Below, in pieces: positions 8,203 through 16,681 of a stretch of DNA of 64,000 nucleotides. The stretch is from assembly GCF_017565305.1 (NCBI RefSeq), contig NZ_JAGEKP010000010.1, forward strand, positions 62,001 to 126,000, read 5' to 3'. The notes below the pieces were generated by a model, which was not told the DNA's origin, did no database searches, and saw only the letters and a list, made by a program, of their open reading frames with translations. Made by a program: the position numbers and the translations under genes. The stretch comes from Leifsonia sp. TF02-11. GTDB taxonomy: Bacteria; Actinomycetota; Actinomycetes; Actinomycetales; Microbacteriaceae. Position 1 is the stretch's first letter, and every line of letters starts with the position of its first letter.

Positions 8203-8217
8203 TTCTGTTTGCCAGAA
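8203..8217. promoter_or_regulatory. Candidate RamB operator in the aceA / ramB divergent gap
   Basis: TTCTG-TTTGC-CAGAA, a 15-bp site with 5-bp inverted arms around a TTTGC core. The RamB consensus known from Corynebacterium glutamicum is centred on TTTGCAAA, so the core fits. The site lies 19 bp before the ATG of the RamB-like gene and 91 bp before aceA, suitable for autoregulation and control of aceA. Assignment is by motif resemblance only. Confidence 0.5.
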
Positions 8218-8235
8218 CTCCGGTCGAGTGTCACC

Positions 8236-9717
8236 ATGGCCTGCATGACCGACACCGCTGTCGCGGTCGATGACGAGACCACCGCGACCGACGCACTCAC
8301 CCTCGGCCGCCGCGTGCGCGCCTACCGACTCGAGAGGGGCCTGACCCTGGAGGCGCTGGCCACCGCCATCGACCGTGCACCCTCACAGGTGTCGGCGATC
8401 GAGAACGGCAACCGCGAACCGCGACTCGCGCAGCTGCGCGCCATCGCCGCGGCCCTCGGGGTCACCGTGGACGACCTCCTCGCCCCCGACGCCCCCGACG
8501 AGCGGGCGGCCCTCGAGATCGCCGTGGAGCGCGCCCAGCGCGGCCCGGTGTTCGCGGCGCTCGGCATCGACCCGGTGCGGGTATCGAAGTCGACTCCGGA
8601 CGCGACGCTGCGGGCCATCCTCGCCCTGCACCAGGAGGTCGGCAGGCTGCACCGCGAACGGGCCGCGACCCCGGAGGAGGCCCGCCGCGCCAACGCCGAG
8701 CTGCGAGCCACGATGCGCGCCCGCGACAACTATTTCGCCGACTTGGAGGCCATCGCCGCCGACCTGCTCGGCGCCGTCGGGCACACCGGTGGCCCGGTCT
8801 CGCACCAGACCGTCGCCGACATGGCCGACCGCCTCGGGTTCTCGCTGCACTACGTCGGCGACCTGCCGCACTCCACCCGCTCGGTGACCGACAAGCGCAA
8901 CGGCCGCATCTACCTTCCGACCGAGCAGTCGGCCTCTCGGGACTCCCGCTCCCCCATCCTGCAGGCGTTCGCCTCCCAGCTGCTCGGGCACGACGAGCCG
9001 CGAAATTACGCCGACTTTCTGCGGCAGCGCGTGGAGACCAACTACCTGACCGCCGCGCTGCTGCTCCCGGAGAAGGACGCTGTCGCGTTCCTGACCGAGG
9101 CCAAGAACTTCCGGCGCATCTCGATGGAGGACCTCCGCGACGCCTTCGCGGTGTCGTACGAGACCGCCTGCCACCGGTTCACGAACCTCGCGACCGCGCG
9201 GCTCGGCATCCCCGTGCACTTCATGAAGGTGCACGAGTCCGGAACGATCATCAAGGCATACGAGAACGACTCCGTCGCCTTCCCGTCCGACGCGCTGGGC
9301 GCCATCGAGGGGACGCCGGTCTGCCGCAGCTGGACCGCGCGGACCGTGTTCGACGTGGCCGACCGGTTCAGCCCGTACTACCAGTACACCGACACCCCGC
9401 GCGGAACCTTCTGGTGCACCTCCCGCATCGAGAAGGCCAAGGAGGGCGACTACTCGGTGAGCGTCGGCGTGCCGTTCGCGCACGTGAAGTGGTTCCGCGG
9501 GCGCGAGACGACGCACCGCGCGGTCTCGCGCTGTCCGGACGAGTCCTGCTGCCGACGGCCGTCCGGCGCGCTGGCGGAACGCTGGGAGGGGATGGCGTGG
9601 CCCGCGGCACGCACACCCACCTCACTGCTCGCCGCGCTGCCCACCGGGACGTTCCCCGGCGTGGACGCGACGGAGGTCTACGACTTCCTGGAGCGCCACG
9701 CGCCCGTCGCGCCCTGA
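8236..9717 (+). CDS. ramB: RamB-like XRE-family transcriptional regulator of acetate/glyoxylate metabolism
   Basis: 493-aa regulator. An N-terminal Cro/CI helix-turn-helix lies at about residues 18-75 ('[20 protein letters not shown]' then '[19 protein letters not shown]'). It is followed by a helical linker, an IrrE/ImmA-like domain ('[18 protein letters not shown]', '[20 protein letters not shown]') and the C-terminal domain typical of short-chain fatty acyl regulators, with a Cys cluster 'CPDESCCRR'. In Corynebacterium and Mycobacterium RamB represses aceA and aceB; its position divergent from aceA supports the same role here. An alternative start is the ATG at 8245; neither has a good ribosome binding site. 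Effector is not visible from sequence. Confidence 0.85.
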   Translation: MACMTDTAVAVDDETTATDALTLGRRVRAYRLERGLTLEALATAIDRAPSQVSAIENGNREPRLAQLRAIAAALGVTVDDLLAPDAPDERAALEIAVERAQRGPVFAALGIDPVRVSKSTPDATLRAILALHQEVGRLHRERAATPEEARRANAELRATMRARDNYFADLEAIAADLLGAVGHTGGPVSHQTVADMADRLGFSLHYVGDLPHSTRSVTDKRNGRIYLPTEQSASRDSRSPILQAFASQLLGHDEPRNYADFLRQRVETNYLTAALLLPEKDAVAFLTEAKNFRRISMEDLRDAFAVSYETACHRFTNLATARLGIPVHFMKVHESGTIIKAYENDSVAFPSDALGAIEGTPVCRSWTARTVFDVADRFSPYYQYTDTPRGTFWCTSRIEKAKEGDYSVSVGVPFAHVKWFRGRETTHRAVSRCPDESCCRRPSGALAERWEGMAWPAARTPTSLLAALPTGTFPGVDATEVYDFLERHAPVAP

Positions 9718-9733
9718 GTCCGCCGGGGGCGGC

Positions 9734-10186
9734 TCAGACGTCTTTCCACGTCCAACCGTCGATGTGCGGCGCGCTGGCCGTGCCACTCATGAAACAAATG
9801 AAGGCGATGGACCCCGCGCCCTCGACTGGTCGGGACGGCTCGATGAACACATACACGGTCGTGGCGCCGTCTCCGTCAATGTTCAGGGTGGTCGTCGACG
9901 AGAACGGGCGGATCGTCGCACCCTCGTCGTGAACGACGTACTGGTCCTGGGCGACCTTTACGCACGCGTTCCAAGCGCTCTGCGCATCGAGTGGGGCCGC
10001 CGGCGGCTCCGTCGTCGAGGTCGCCGACGGAGCCGGCAACGTTGCGACCGGTGTCGGCGTGGTGGCGGCCGGTGACACGCTCGTACCCGCCGGCGCCAGC
10101 CTCGGTGTGCATGCGCTCAGCGCAGCCGCCACGACGAGCGCGGCGCCGACGGCCAGAGCTTTCGAGAGGACCCCCCGATTGAACAT
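9734..10186 (-). CDS. Small secreted lipoprotein of unknown function
   Basis: 150 aa. A type II signal peptide covers residues 1-26: positive start (MFNRGVLSK), hydrophobic core (ALAVGAALVVAAA) and lipobox LSAC, with Cys26 as the acylated residue. Residues 30-68 are a Thr/Pro/Ala-rich spacer. The folded part (about 69-150) begins 'DAQSAWNACVKVAQDQYV' and contains two further Cys that could form a disulfide. No known domain recognised. It is convergent with the ramB-like gene and probably transcribed alone. Confidence 0.7.
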   Translation of the reverse strand: MFNRGVLSKALAVGAALVVAAALSACTPRLAPAGTSVSPAATTPTPVATLPAPSATSTTEPPAAPLDAQSAWNACVKVAQDQYVVHDEGATIRPFSSTTTLNIDGDGATTVYVFIEPSRPVEGAGSIAFICFMSGTASAPHIDGWTWKDV

Positions 10187-10217
10187 GTTCTCAGAATAGG
10201 GTGTCCGGCGGTCGTGT

Positions 10218-12146
10218 CTACTCCAGCACCAGCTCGCGAACGGCCACGCCGTACGGGGCGAGCGCCAGCTCGGCTCCGGGCTCGCCGCCCAGCGTGCGCA
10301 ACTCCCCCGCCACCTGCGGCCGAACGGTGACCGCCGTCGCGTGCTGCGAGACGAACACCACGAACCGACGACCGTCGTCGTGCACCAGCGTGTCGACGAA
10401 GACCCGCGGGTCGTCCAGGCGCACGTCGCGCTCCACGTCGGCCACCGAGGCCAGCGCGTCGTACAGCTTCCAGGTGTCCTCCGGGTTGGCCCGCGCCCGC
10501 CCCGACGCGAAGAACTCGATCGGATACGTGCACAGCACCGCTCGGCCCGCTCCGTGCTCCTTCACCACGATCGCCGGCCGGCCGTGTGCGTCCACCGCCA
10601 CCACGGTCCCGGAGGTCGCGCGCACCGGCAGGAACGTCCGGCCGTTCTCGTTTCCGGCGGCCGGGAACGACAGTGTCGTCCCGGCCGTCAGCCCGGCGAA
10701 GTCGTGCACGAAGCGCAGGGTCGCGACTTCGTCGGTCACCGGTTCGGCCAGCCCGTAGGACGAGGCCGGCCTGACCCCGAAGAGCGCCTCCGTGTTCGCC
10801 CACCACGGCCCGCGCTGCACGCCGCTGTCGCCGTGGGAGTAGGAGGCGTAGACGGTCGCGCCCTCGCGGGCCAGGTCCTCCAGCTGCAGCCAGGAGGTCG
10901 CGCACAGCTGCTTGACCGACGGCAGCAGGTACAGGCCGTAGCCGGCCGGGATCCCGCCGTCCTCGCGCTCGCGGATCACCGCGACCGGGATGTGCGCCTC
11001 GTGCGCGGCGAGATACGACTGCTCGCCGGTCACGACGATGTGCGCGCGCTCCTCCTCCTGCGTGAACGGATAGTCGGCCTCCAGGTGCGACGGCACGACG
11101 ATGGCCGCATCGACCGGGGTGCGCTGCACGTTCGGGAGGTCGATCGCAGCGAGGTCGGCGGCGAATCGCGCGAGCTCCCGCAGCGGGGGCTTGGGGGCAC
11201 CCGTGCGGTCGGTGATGCCGAAGTGCATCTCGAACGGGTGGTGCGAGTACGGGCGCTGGGCGGCGAGGTCGTCGTAGTCGGTGTTGTTCCAGGCGATCCA
11301 CCCGGTCGCGCCCGCCAGCAGCGTCGTGTAGAGCAGCTGCCGGTAATACGACGCTGCGCCCTCGTCCGAGACGAAGTCGCTAGTGAGGCCGAACTCCTCC
11401 ATGATCACCGGGAGGCCGCCCACACCTGCGAGCTCGGCGATGTACGCCGCCTTTAGGTGCTGCCGGGTCTGGTCGGTCTCCATCCGGTACACGTGAGGGC
11501 CGACGAAGTCGGTGTGGCGAGCGAGGTCGCGCACCGAGAAGCCGTTGTCGTGGCCCGTCGTCTCGATCCCCCAGGCGCCGTCACCGACCGACACCGGCTG
11601 GGTGCCGCCGCCGGCGCGCACGGCGTCGACCAGCAGGGACGCCCACGCGTCGACGACAGGGCGCGGCGCCTCGCCTCCGTAGATCGGCATCTCGTTCGTC
11701 AGCAGCCAGCCGGAGACCGCCGGATGCGCGGCGAATCGCGCCGTGAGCTCCCGCACGTACCAGGCCTGACGGCCGACGAACCAGACATCGCTGTAGAGGT
11801 CGCGCCCCTCCCGCCAGGACGGATCCCAGTTCTCCCCCGACATGTGGCCGACCAGGAACGTCGGCACGGTCGTCATCCCCACTTCCGTGTGCGCGTCGAG
11901 GAAGTCGGCGAAGTTGGCCAGGCATTGCTCGTCGAGGGTGTCCGGCGTGGGGTGGAAGTCCGGCCAGTAGAAGAACGACCTGGTCATGTTCAGCCCGTGG
12001 TCGGCGAGCACGCGCAGCTCCTCGCGGAGGATCGCGGGGTCGTAGCGCTTCCACATGAGCGGTCCTCCGGTGCGCGACCAGAAGTTCGCTCCGAGCCAGA
12101 CCACGGGTGCGTCTCCGACCGTGAGGACAGGGGATGGACGATCCAT
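10218..12146 (-). CDS. Clan GH-A (family 5/42-like) glycoside hydrolase, probable cytoplasmic
   Basis: 642-aa enzyme. Residues about 1-340 form a TIM barrel of the GH-A type: 'VVWLGANFWSR', a strand-end acid/base glutamate in 'WLLTNEMPIYGGE' (Asn-Glu), and a nucleophile glutamate in 'GLPVIMEEFGLTSD'. Residues about 360-640 resemble the glutamine-amidotransferase-like trimerisation domain and small beta domain seen in beta-galactosidase-type proteins. There is no signal peptide, so it acts on sugars already imported. The ATG at 12146 has GGAAGGAAG upstream. It is the last gene of the operon SBP-permease-permease-hydrolase, so its substrate should be the imported oligosaccharide, plausibly a beta-mannoside or beta-glucoside. 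Confidence 0.75.
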   Translation of the reverse strand: MDRPSPVLTVGDAPVVWLGANFWSRTGGPLMWKRYDPAILREELRVLADHGLNMTRSFFYWPDFHPTPDTLDEQCLANFADFLDAHTEVGMTTVPTFLVGHMSGENWDPSWREGRDLYSDVWFVGRQAWYVRELTARFAAHPAVSGWLLTNEMPIYGGEAPRPVVDAWASLLVDAVRAGGGTQPVSVGDGAWGIETTGHDNGFSVRDLARHTDFVGPHVYRMETDQTRQHLKAAYIAELAGVGGLPVIMEEFGLTSDFVSDEGAASYYRQLLYTTLLAGATGWIAWNNTDYDDLAAQRPYSHHPFEMHFGITDRTGAPKPPLRELARFAADLAAIDLPNVQRTPVDAAIVVPSHLEADYPFTQEEERAHIVVTGEQSYLAAHEAHIPVAVIREREDGGIPAGYGLYLLPSVKQLCATSWLQLEDLAREGATVYASYSHGDSGVQRGPWWANTEALFGVRPASSYGLAEPVTDEVATLRFVHDFAGLTAGTTLSFPAAGNENGRTFLPVRATSGTVVAVDAHGRPAIVVKEHGAGRAVLCTYPIEFFASGRARANPEDTWKLYDALASVADVERDVRLDDPRVFVDTLVHDDGRRFVVFVSQHATAVTVRPQVAGELRTLGGEPGAELALAPYGVAVRELVLE

Positions 12147-12169
12147 GCTTCCTTCCGGGTTCCGTGATC

Positions 12170-13009
12170 TCACTTGACCGCGCCGGCGGTCAAGCCGGCG
12201 ACGAAGTTGCGCTGCAGCAGCAGGAAGGCGACGACGATCGGGATCGACACCACGAGCGAAGCCGCCATGATCTGGTTCCAGTACACGTTCGTCTGCGTCG
12301 AGTAGAGCTGCAGGCCGACCGCGAGCGTGCGGTTCTCGTCCGTTGTCATCACGGATGCGAAGAGCACCTCACCCCAACTGGTCATGAAGGAGTAGATCGC
12401 GACGGCGATGAGCCCGGGCCGGGCAGCCGGGAGCACGACGTGCCAGAGGGCACCCATCGGGCCGGAGCCGTCGACCTTCGCGGCCTCGTCGAGTTCGCGC
12501 GGGATGCCGTCGAAGTAGCCGGCGAGCATCCAGATCGAGAACGGCAGCACGAACGTGAAGTAGGTGATGATGAGGCCCCAGCGGGTGCCGACGAGCTGGA
12601 TGCCGACCGCCTGGTTGATGTTCACGAAGATCAGGAACAGCGGAAGCAGGAACAGGACGCCGGGGAACATCTGCGTCGACAGCACGGTCGTCGTGAAGAC
12701 GTTGCGGCCCTTGAACCGGTAGCGCGAGACGGCGTACGCGGCGAAGACGGCGATCACCAGGCTGATGAGCGTCGCAGCACTCGACACGATGAGGCTGTTG
12801 ACGAAGTACGACGCCAGCGGCACGGTCGTCCACATGTCGATGAACGGCTGGAAGGTGATCGACTGCGGCCACCAGGTGAAGGCGCCCTGCACTTCCGACA
12901 GCGGCTTCATCGACGAGGTCACCATCACGTACAGCGGCACCACGGTGAAGATCGTCAGGAAGACGACGACGACCCAGCGGAAGACGTGGGAAGAGCGGGT
13001 TTCACGCAT
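12170..13009 (-). CDS. Carbohydrate ABC transporter permease, MalG type
   Basis: 279-aa inner-membrane protein with six predicted helices. The EAA loop that docks on the ATPase is clear: 'IPRELDEAAKVDGSGPMGAL'. The N-terminal helix 'FRWVVVVFLTIFTVVPLYVM' is typical of the MalG/CUT1 second permease. The ATG at 13009 has GAGGAA upstream and overlaps the end of the first permease gene by 8 bp. No ATPase gene is in this operon, so a shared MsiK-like ATPase encoded elsewhere is expected, as is usual in Actinobacteria. Confidence 0.92.
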   Translation of the reverse strand: MRETRSSHVFRWVVVVFLTIFTVVPLYVMVTSSMKPLSEVQGAFTWWPQSITFQPFIDMWTTVPLASYFVNSLIVSSAATLISLVIAVFAAYAVSRYRFKGRNVFTTTVLSTQMFPGVLFLLPLFLIFVNINQAVGIQLVGTRWGLIITYFTFVLPFSIWMLAGYFDGIPRELDEAAKVDGSGPMGALWHVVLPAARPGLIAVAIYSFMTSWGEVLFASVMTTDENRTLAVGLQLYSTQTNVYWNQIMAASLVVSIPIVVAFLLLQRNFVAGLTAGAVK

Positions 13010-13976
13010 CGCGGTTCCTCCGGTTGACGGCAAGCAGGTAGATGCCCGTGACGACGAGCAGGAACAGCAGCAGGAGCACGCTCATCGCGGCGCCGGAGCC
13101 GAAGTTCCAGGTCAGGAACGAGGCGTTGTAGATGTGGAACGAGATCAGGTCGCCCGCCGCGGGCTGGGCCGTGCTCCCGAAGAGCACGTACGGCGTGTTG
13201 AAGTCGTTGAACGTCCAGAGGAACATCACGAGCAGCAGCACGGAGTTGACCGGGCGGAGCATCGGCAGGGCGATCGAGCGCCACTGCCGGAAGGGCTTGG
13301 CACCGTCCACGGCCGAGGCCTCGTAGACCTCCGACGAGATCGACTGGAGGCCGGCCATCAGCATCAGGAAGGCGAACGGCCAGAGCCTCCAGATGGCGAC
13401 GATGACGATGGCCCAGAACGCGTTCGGCCCGATCAGCCAGAACGGCTTGTCGCCGGGGAGCCCCAGGTTGTCGTACAGGAAGTGGTTGATCGCTCCCGTG
13501 TCCTTCTGGAACATGAACTTCCACGTGATGATGCCGGCATAGAGCGGCAGCGCGTAGGGCACGAGGAACAGGGTGCGGAACAGCGCGCGCCCGCGGAAGC
13601 GGCCCTGGAGGGCGACCGCCGCGGCCATCCCGAGCACCCAGGAGAGACCGACGACCAGGATGGTGAAGCCGACGGTCACGAAGAACGACCGCAGCAGGCC
13701 GGCGCCGACCGAGCCGTTGAAATCGAGCGCGACCTGATAGTTCTTGAGGCCGATGAACGGCGCCTCTCCCCAGTTCGCGATGAAGAACTTGGTGAGCTGC
13801 AGGAAGCTGATCCAGATGCCCGTGAGCATCGGGACGACGTGGATGAGCAGCTCGAATACGACCGCGGGTGCGAGCAGCAGGAAGGGCAGCCACCAGCCCT
13901 TGGGCCGCTTGCGTCTCGGTGCCGGGGCCGGTTTCTGCGCGGCCGCCGGTCCGCGGACGTCTGTCGTCGTCGACAT
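13002..13976 (-). CDS. Carbohydrate ABC transporter permease, MalF type
   Basis: 324-aa inner-membrane protein of the CUT1 family. A Pro/Ala-rich basic N-terminus (residues 1-27) precedes about six helices. The EAA motif is 'ISSEVYEASAVDGAKPFRQW'. It lies between the solute-binding protein gene (73 bp upstream) and the MalG-type permease (8-bp overlap). Together they form the membrane channel of the LacI-controlled sugar importer. Confidence 0.92.
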   Translation of the reverse strand: MSTTTDVRGPAAAQKPAPAPRRKRPKGWWLPFLLLAPAVVFELLIHVVPMLTGIWISFLQLTKFFIANWGEAPFIGLKNYQVALDFNGSVGAGLLRSFFVTVGFTILVVGLSWVLGMAAAVALQGRFRGRALFRTLFLVPYALPLYAGIITWKFMFQKDTGAINHFLYDNLGLPGDKPFWLIGPNAFWAIVIVAIWRLWPFAFLMLMAGLQSISSEVYEASAVDGAKPFRQWRSIALPMLRPVNSVLLLVMFLWTFNDFNTPYVLFGSTAQPAAGDLISFHIYNASFLTWNFGSGAAMSVLLLLFLLVVTGIYLLAVNRRNRDA

Positions 13977-14049
13977 GGGTCTCCTTCAGGTGGTACGTGC
14001 TCGCCGGGCGGGATCGGCCTCCCGCCCGGCGAGCGTGTCGTTCAGAGCG

Positions 14050-15354
14050 TCAGCCGCCGATCGACTGCTTGACCTGGTCCTGCGCGGTCTGCAGCGCCGA
14101 CTTGATGTCGGAGTCGGAGACCGTGCCGCCCGTGGCGATCTTGGCGAACATGTCGTTCATCGCCTTGCCGACGGTGTTCTCGAACTGGTCCTCGGCCGGC
14201 ACCAGCGGCAGAGGCTTGGACATCTCGTTGTAGATCTTCTGGAACGTGGCGGCCTCGTCCGCGTTGTCGGTGAAGTTCGGCTTGGCGCCGTTCAGCACCG
14301 GCAGCGTCGCGTACGGCTTGCCGAGCGTGGACTGCACCGACTCGCTCGTCATGTACTTGACGAACTCGAGGGCGGCGTCCTTGTTCTTGGTGTTCTTGAA
14401 GATCGACAGGTTGATGCCGGCGACGTGGCTCGCGACCGGCTTGCCACCCTCGGGCGACGGGAACGGCACGACGCCGTACGCGTCGGACTTCATGCCGTTG
14501 GCGTTGATCGACGAGTCGGCGTTGTTCTGGCTGAGGATCATCGCGACCTTGCCGGTGGCGAAGTCGTTGACCGCCTGCACGCCGTTGTCGTACTGGGCGT
14601 TGGAGGTGTTCACGACCTTGTCGGTCTGCATGAGGTCGAGGTAGCGCTTGATGCCGTCGATGTTCGCCTGGCTGGTGAACGTCGGGTTGCCCTTGGTGTC
14701 GAACCACTCGCCGCCGTTCTGCGCCGAGTTGATGAACGCGAAGTGCGCGTTCTCGGTGTAGCTGCCGGCCGCGAGCGAGAAGCCGTACTGGCTGCCGGTG
14801 GTCAGCTTCTTGGCGTCGGTGACCAGCTCCTCCCAGTTGGTCGGCGGCTGCACACCGGCGTCGGAGAACATCTTCTTGTTGTAGTAGAGGCCGTACGCGA
14901 GACCGTAGAGCGGAACACTGGTGGGCGTCTTGCCGGCGGCGCCGCCGGTGTCGAGCGCGGTCTTCACGAACTTGTCGCTGCCCCCGATGGCCTTCATCTC
15001 GCTGTCGCCGAACGGCAGGAAGGCGCCGGTCGCCTGCAGGGAGGCTGCCCAGGTGTTGCCGATGTTCAGCACGTCGGGACCCTGTCCGGAGGTGACCGCG
15101 GTCTGGATGCGCGTCTGCAGGTCGTTCCAGCCGATGACCTCGAGCTTGACCTTGACGCCGGTTTTCTTGGTGAAGTCGTCCAGCACCGGGGTGAGTACCT
15201 GCTTGTCGTTGTCGAGGCTGGTCCCCTGGTTGCTGGCCCAGTAGGTGATGGTCGACCCGCTGGCCGACGACGACGAACCATTGCTGCTGCAGCCCGCCGC
15301 CACGAGCGAGATCGTGGCCGCCAGCGCTGCCGCGGCGATGACGCGTTTCCTCAT
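14050..15354 (-). CDS. Sugar ABC transporter substrate-binding lipoprotein (CUT1 family)
   Basis: 434-aa lipid-anchored binding protein. The signal peptide has a 'MRKRV' start, a core (IAAAALAATISL) and lipobox VAAGC near residue 23, followed by a Ser/Gly linker. The mature part is a family-1 (MalE-like) binding protein: 'ITYWASNQGTSLDNDKQVLT', 'GQGPDVLNIGNTWAASLQA' and 'DNGVQAVNDFATGKVAMILS'. The ATG at 15354 is chosen for its AAGGAG 6 bp upstream and because the signal peptide begins there. It is the first gene of the operon and sits directly behind the LacI-controlled promoter. Ligand unknown, probably a short oligosaccharide. Confidence 0.93.
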   Translation of the reverse strand: MRKRVIAAAALAATISLVAAGCSSNGSSSSASGSTITYWASNQGTSLDNDKQVLTPVLDDFTKKTGVKVKLEVIGWNDLQTRIQTAVTSGQGPDVLNIGNTWAASLQATGAFLPFGDSEMKAIGGSDKFVKTALDTGGAAGKTPTSVPLYGLAYGLYYNKKMFSDAGVQPPTNWEELVTDAKKLTTGSQYGFSLAAGSYTENAHFAFINSAQNGGEWFDTKGNPTFTSQANIDGIKRYLDLMQTDKVVNTSNAQYDNGVQAVNDFATGKVAMILSQNNADSSINANGMKSDAYGVVPFPSPEGGKPVASHVAGINLSIFKNTKNKDAALEFVKYMTSESVQSTLGKPYATLPVLNGAKPNFTDNADEAATFQKIYNEMSKPLPLVPAEDQFENTVGKAMNDMFAKIATGGTVSDSDIKSALQTAQDQVKQSIGG

Positions 15355-15425
15355 TGTGACTCCTTCGTCTCTTGATGGGTGCGTCGCCGCTCCCGTCCCC
15401 GGGGAGCGCACGTGACACCAGGGCG

Positions 15426-15455
15426 ACTATAACTGAACCGGTTCAGTGATTCCAA
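15426..15455 (-). promoter_or_regulatory. Promoter of the sugar-import operon
   Basis: On the minus strand, -35 TTGGAA (15455-15450) and -10 TATAGT (15431-15426) are separated by 18 bp, reading toward the binding-protein gene. This gives a 5' leader of about 65 nt. The spacer is occupied almost entirely by the LacI-type palindrome at 15432-15447, a textbook arrangement for repression by blocking RNA polymerase. Confidence 0.7.
15432..15447. promoter_or_regulatory. LacI-family operator (perfect 16-bp palindrome)
   Basis: ACTGAACCGGTTCAGT is a perfect 16-bp palindrome with the central CG step typical of LacI-family operators. It is located between the -35 and -10 of the importer promoter and 52 bp downstream of the lacI-type gene. 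A related site, CTGAAGCGGTTCAG, lies upstream of that regulator gene at 16560-16573. Confidence 0.85.
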
Positions 15456-15498
15456 GAGTTGATCGCAGGAGAATCCGGTGTATATCGGATACGTTTTC

Positions 15499-16515
15499 TC
15501 AGGCCGGCTGTGCCCGAACGCTCGTCGACCGCACGATCAGCTCGGAGGGCCGTGCGGTGCGGGTCGCCGTCTCGACCCCGGAGAGCTCGTCCAGCAGCAT
15601 CCGGGTGGCGCGCCTGCCCTGCTCCTCGGGGAAGCGGGCGAGCGCCGTGAGCGGGTGCGAGCCCAGGCGGCAGATCAGCGAGTCGTCCCAGCTGACCAGA
15701 GCGATGTCGTCCCTGCCCCGGCGCGACAGTGCGGCCTGGGCGCCGAGCGCGAGCAGGTCGTTCGAGGTCACGATCGCGGTCAGCCCGGGGTCGCCGGCGT
15801 GGGCAGCCGCGATGCGCTCGCCGGCCTCCATCGAATAGTCCGAGGGCTCCGACGCGGCCTGCATGCCGTGTTCGGCCGCGAACCGGGCGATCGCAGCGGC
15901 GCGCTCCTGCTCGTGCTCGAACTCCTGCGGTCCCTGGATGTGCAGGATGCGGCGGTGACCCAGCGCGTGCAGGTGGTCGACCAGCACTCTGGCGTCGCCG
16001 AACGCGTCGTAGAGCAGCACGCGGCCCGGAGCCGTCGACTCGTCGTTGCCGTGCAGCACGAATGCCAGGCCGAGCTCGTCGAGCAATGCAGGTCGCGGGT
16101 CGCCGACCACGATATCGAAGAGCATCACGCCATCGACGCGCCGCTCTGCGCTCCAGCGCCGGTAGGCGGCGAGATCCTGGCCGTTCGAGGTGCCGACCAT
16201 CCGCAGCAGCAGCGATTGGCCGCTCTCGGCGAGCTCGGCCTCCACCCCGGCCAGGAGGCTCATGTAGTACGGCTCGGTGCCGAGTAGGCCGGGGTCGCGG
16301 CGCAGCACGATCCCGATCGCGTCGGACCGGGCGCGGGAGAGCGCGCGGGCGCTCGAGCTGGGATGCCAGCCGAGCTCCTCCGCGAGGTCGAGGACGCGGC
16401 GGCGGGTGTCGTCGCTCACGCCGGGCTGGCCGTTGAGCGCGTACGACACCGACGCCTTGGACAGCCCGAGCCGGTCGGCGAGGCCGCCGATCGTCACCCG
16501 CGTCGCTGACACCAT
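15499..16515 (-). CDS. LacI-family transcriptional repressor of the sugar-import operon
   Basis: 338-aa regulator. The LacI helix-turn-helix is at residues about 6-55: 'TIGGLADRLGLSKASVSYAL' and 'GVSDDTRRRVLDLAEELGWH', with the hinge 'PSSSARALSRARSDAIGIVL'. Residues about 65-335 form the periplasmic-binding-protein-like sugar-sensing domain. The ATG at 16515 is preferred because GGGAG lies 7 bp upstream; a start 6 codons earlier has no ribosome binding site. Two matching palindromes, one at its own promoter and one at the importer promoter, suggest it represses both until the imported sugar binds. Confidence 0.92.
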   Translation of the reverse strand: MVSATRVTIGGLADRLGLSKASVSYALNGQPGVSDDTRRRVLDLAEELGWHPSSSARALSRARSDAIGIVLRRDPGLLGTEPYYMSLLAGVEAELAESGQSLLLRMVGTSNGQDLAAYRRWSAERRVDGVMLFDIVVGDPRPALLDELGLAFVLHGNDESTAPGRVLLYDAFGDARVLVDHLHALGHRRILHIQGPQEFEHEQERAAAIARFAAEHGMQAASEPSDYSMEAGERIAAAHAGDPGLTAIVTSNDLLALGAQAALSRRGRDDIALVSWDDSLICRLGSHPLTALARFPEEQGRRATRMLLDELSGVETATRTARPSELIVRSTSVRAQPA

Positions 16516-16559
16516 CGACCGCTCCCTTCGCACGCCGGACGGGCCAAGAGTACATCGGA

Positions 16560-16573
16560 CTGAAGCGGTTCAG
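16560..16573. promoter_or_regulatory. Second LacI-type operator, upstream of the repressor gene
   Basis: CTGAAGCGGTTCAG differs from the core of the importer operator (CTGAACCGGTTCAG) by a single base. It lies 45 bp upstream of the lacI-type start codon, consistent with autoregulation. It also lies 28 bp before an ATG at 16601 that could serve the divergent FAD oxidoreductase gene. Confidence 0.75.
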
Positions 16574-16681
16574 CGCACACCCCGGCACCGGACGCTTTGC
16601 ATGGAGTCCTCCCGGATTCCCGACGATCGGATCGGCCACGACCCGGAAGAATGGCCGGAACCCATCTCAGAGAGGTCTCCC

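Noticed and set aside
6769-8235. Long N-terminal extension of the RamB-like protein
   Set aside because: The frame stays open by chance antisense to aceA; the helix-turn-helix begins just after 8236, where family members start.
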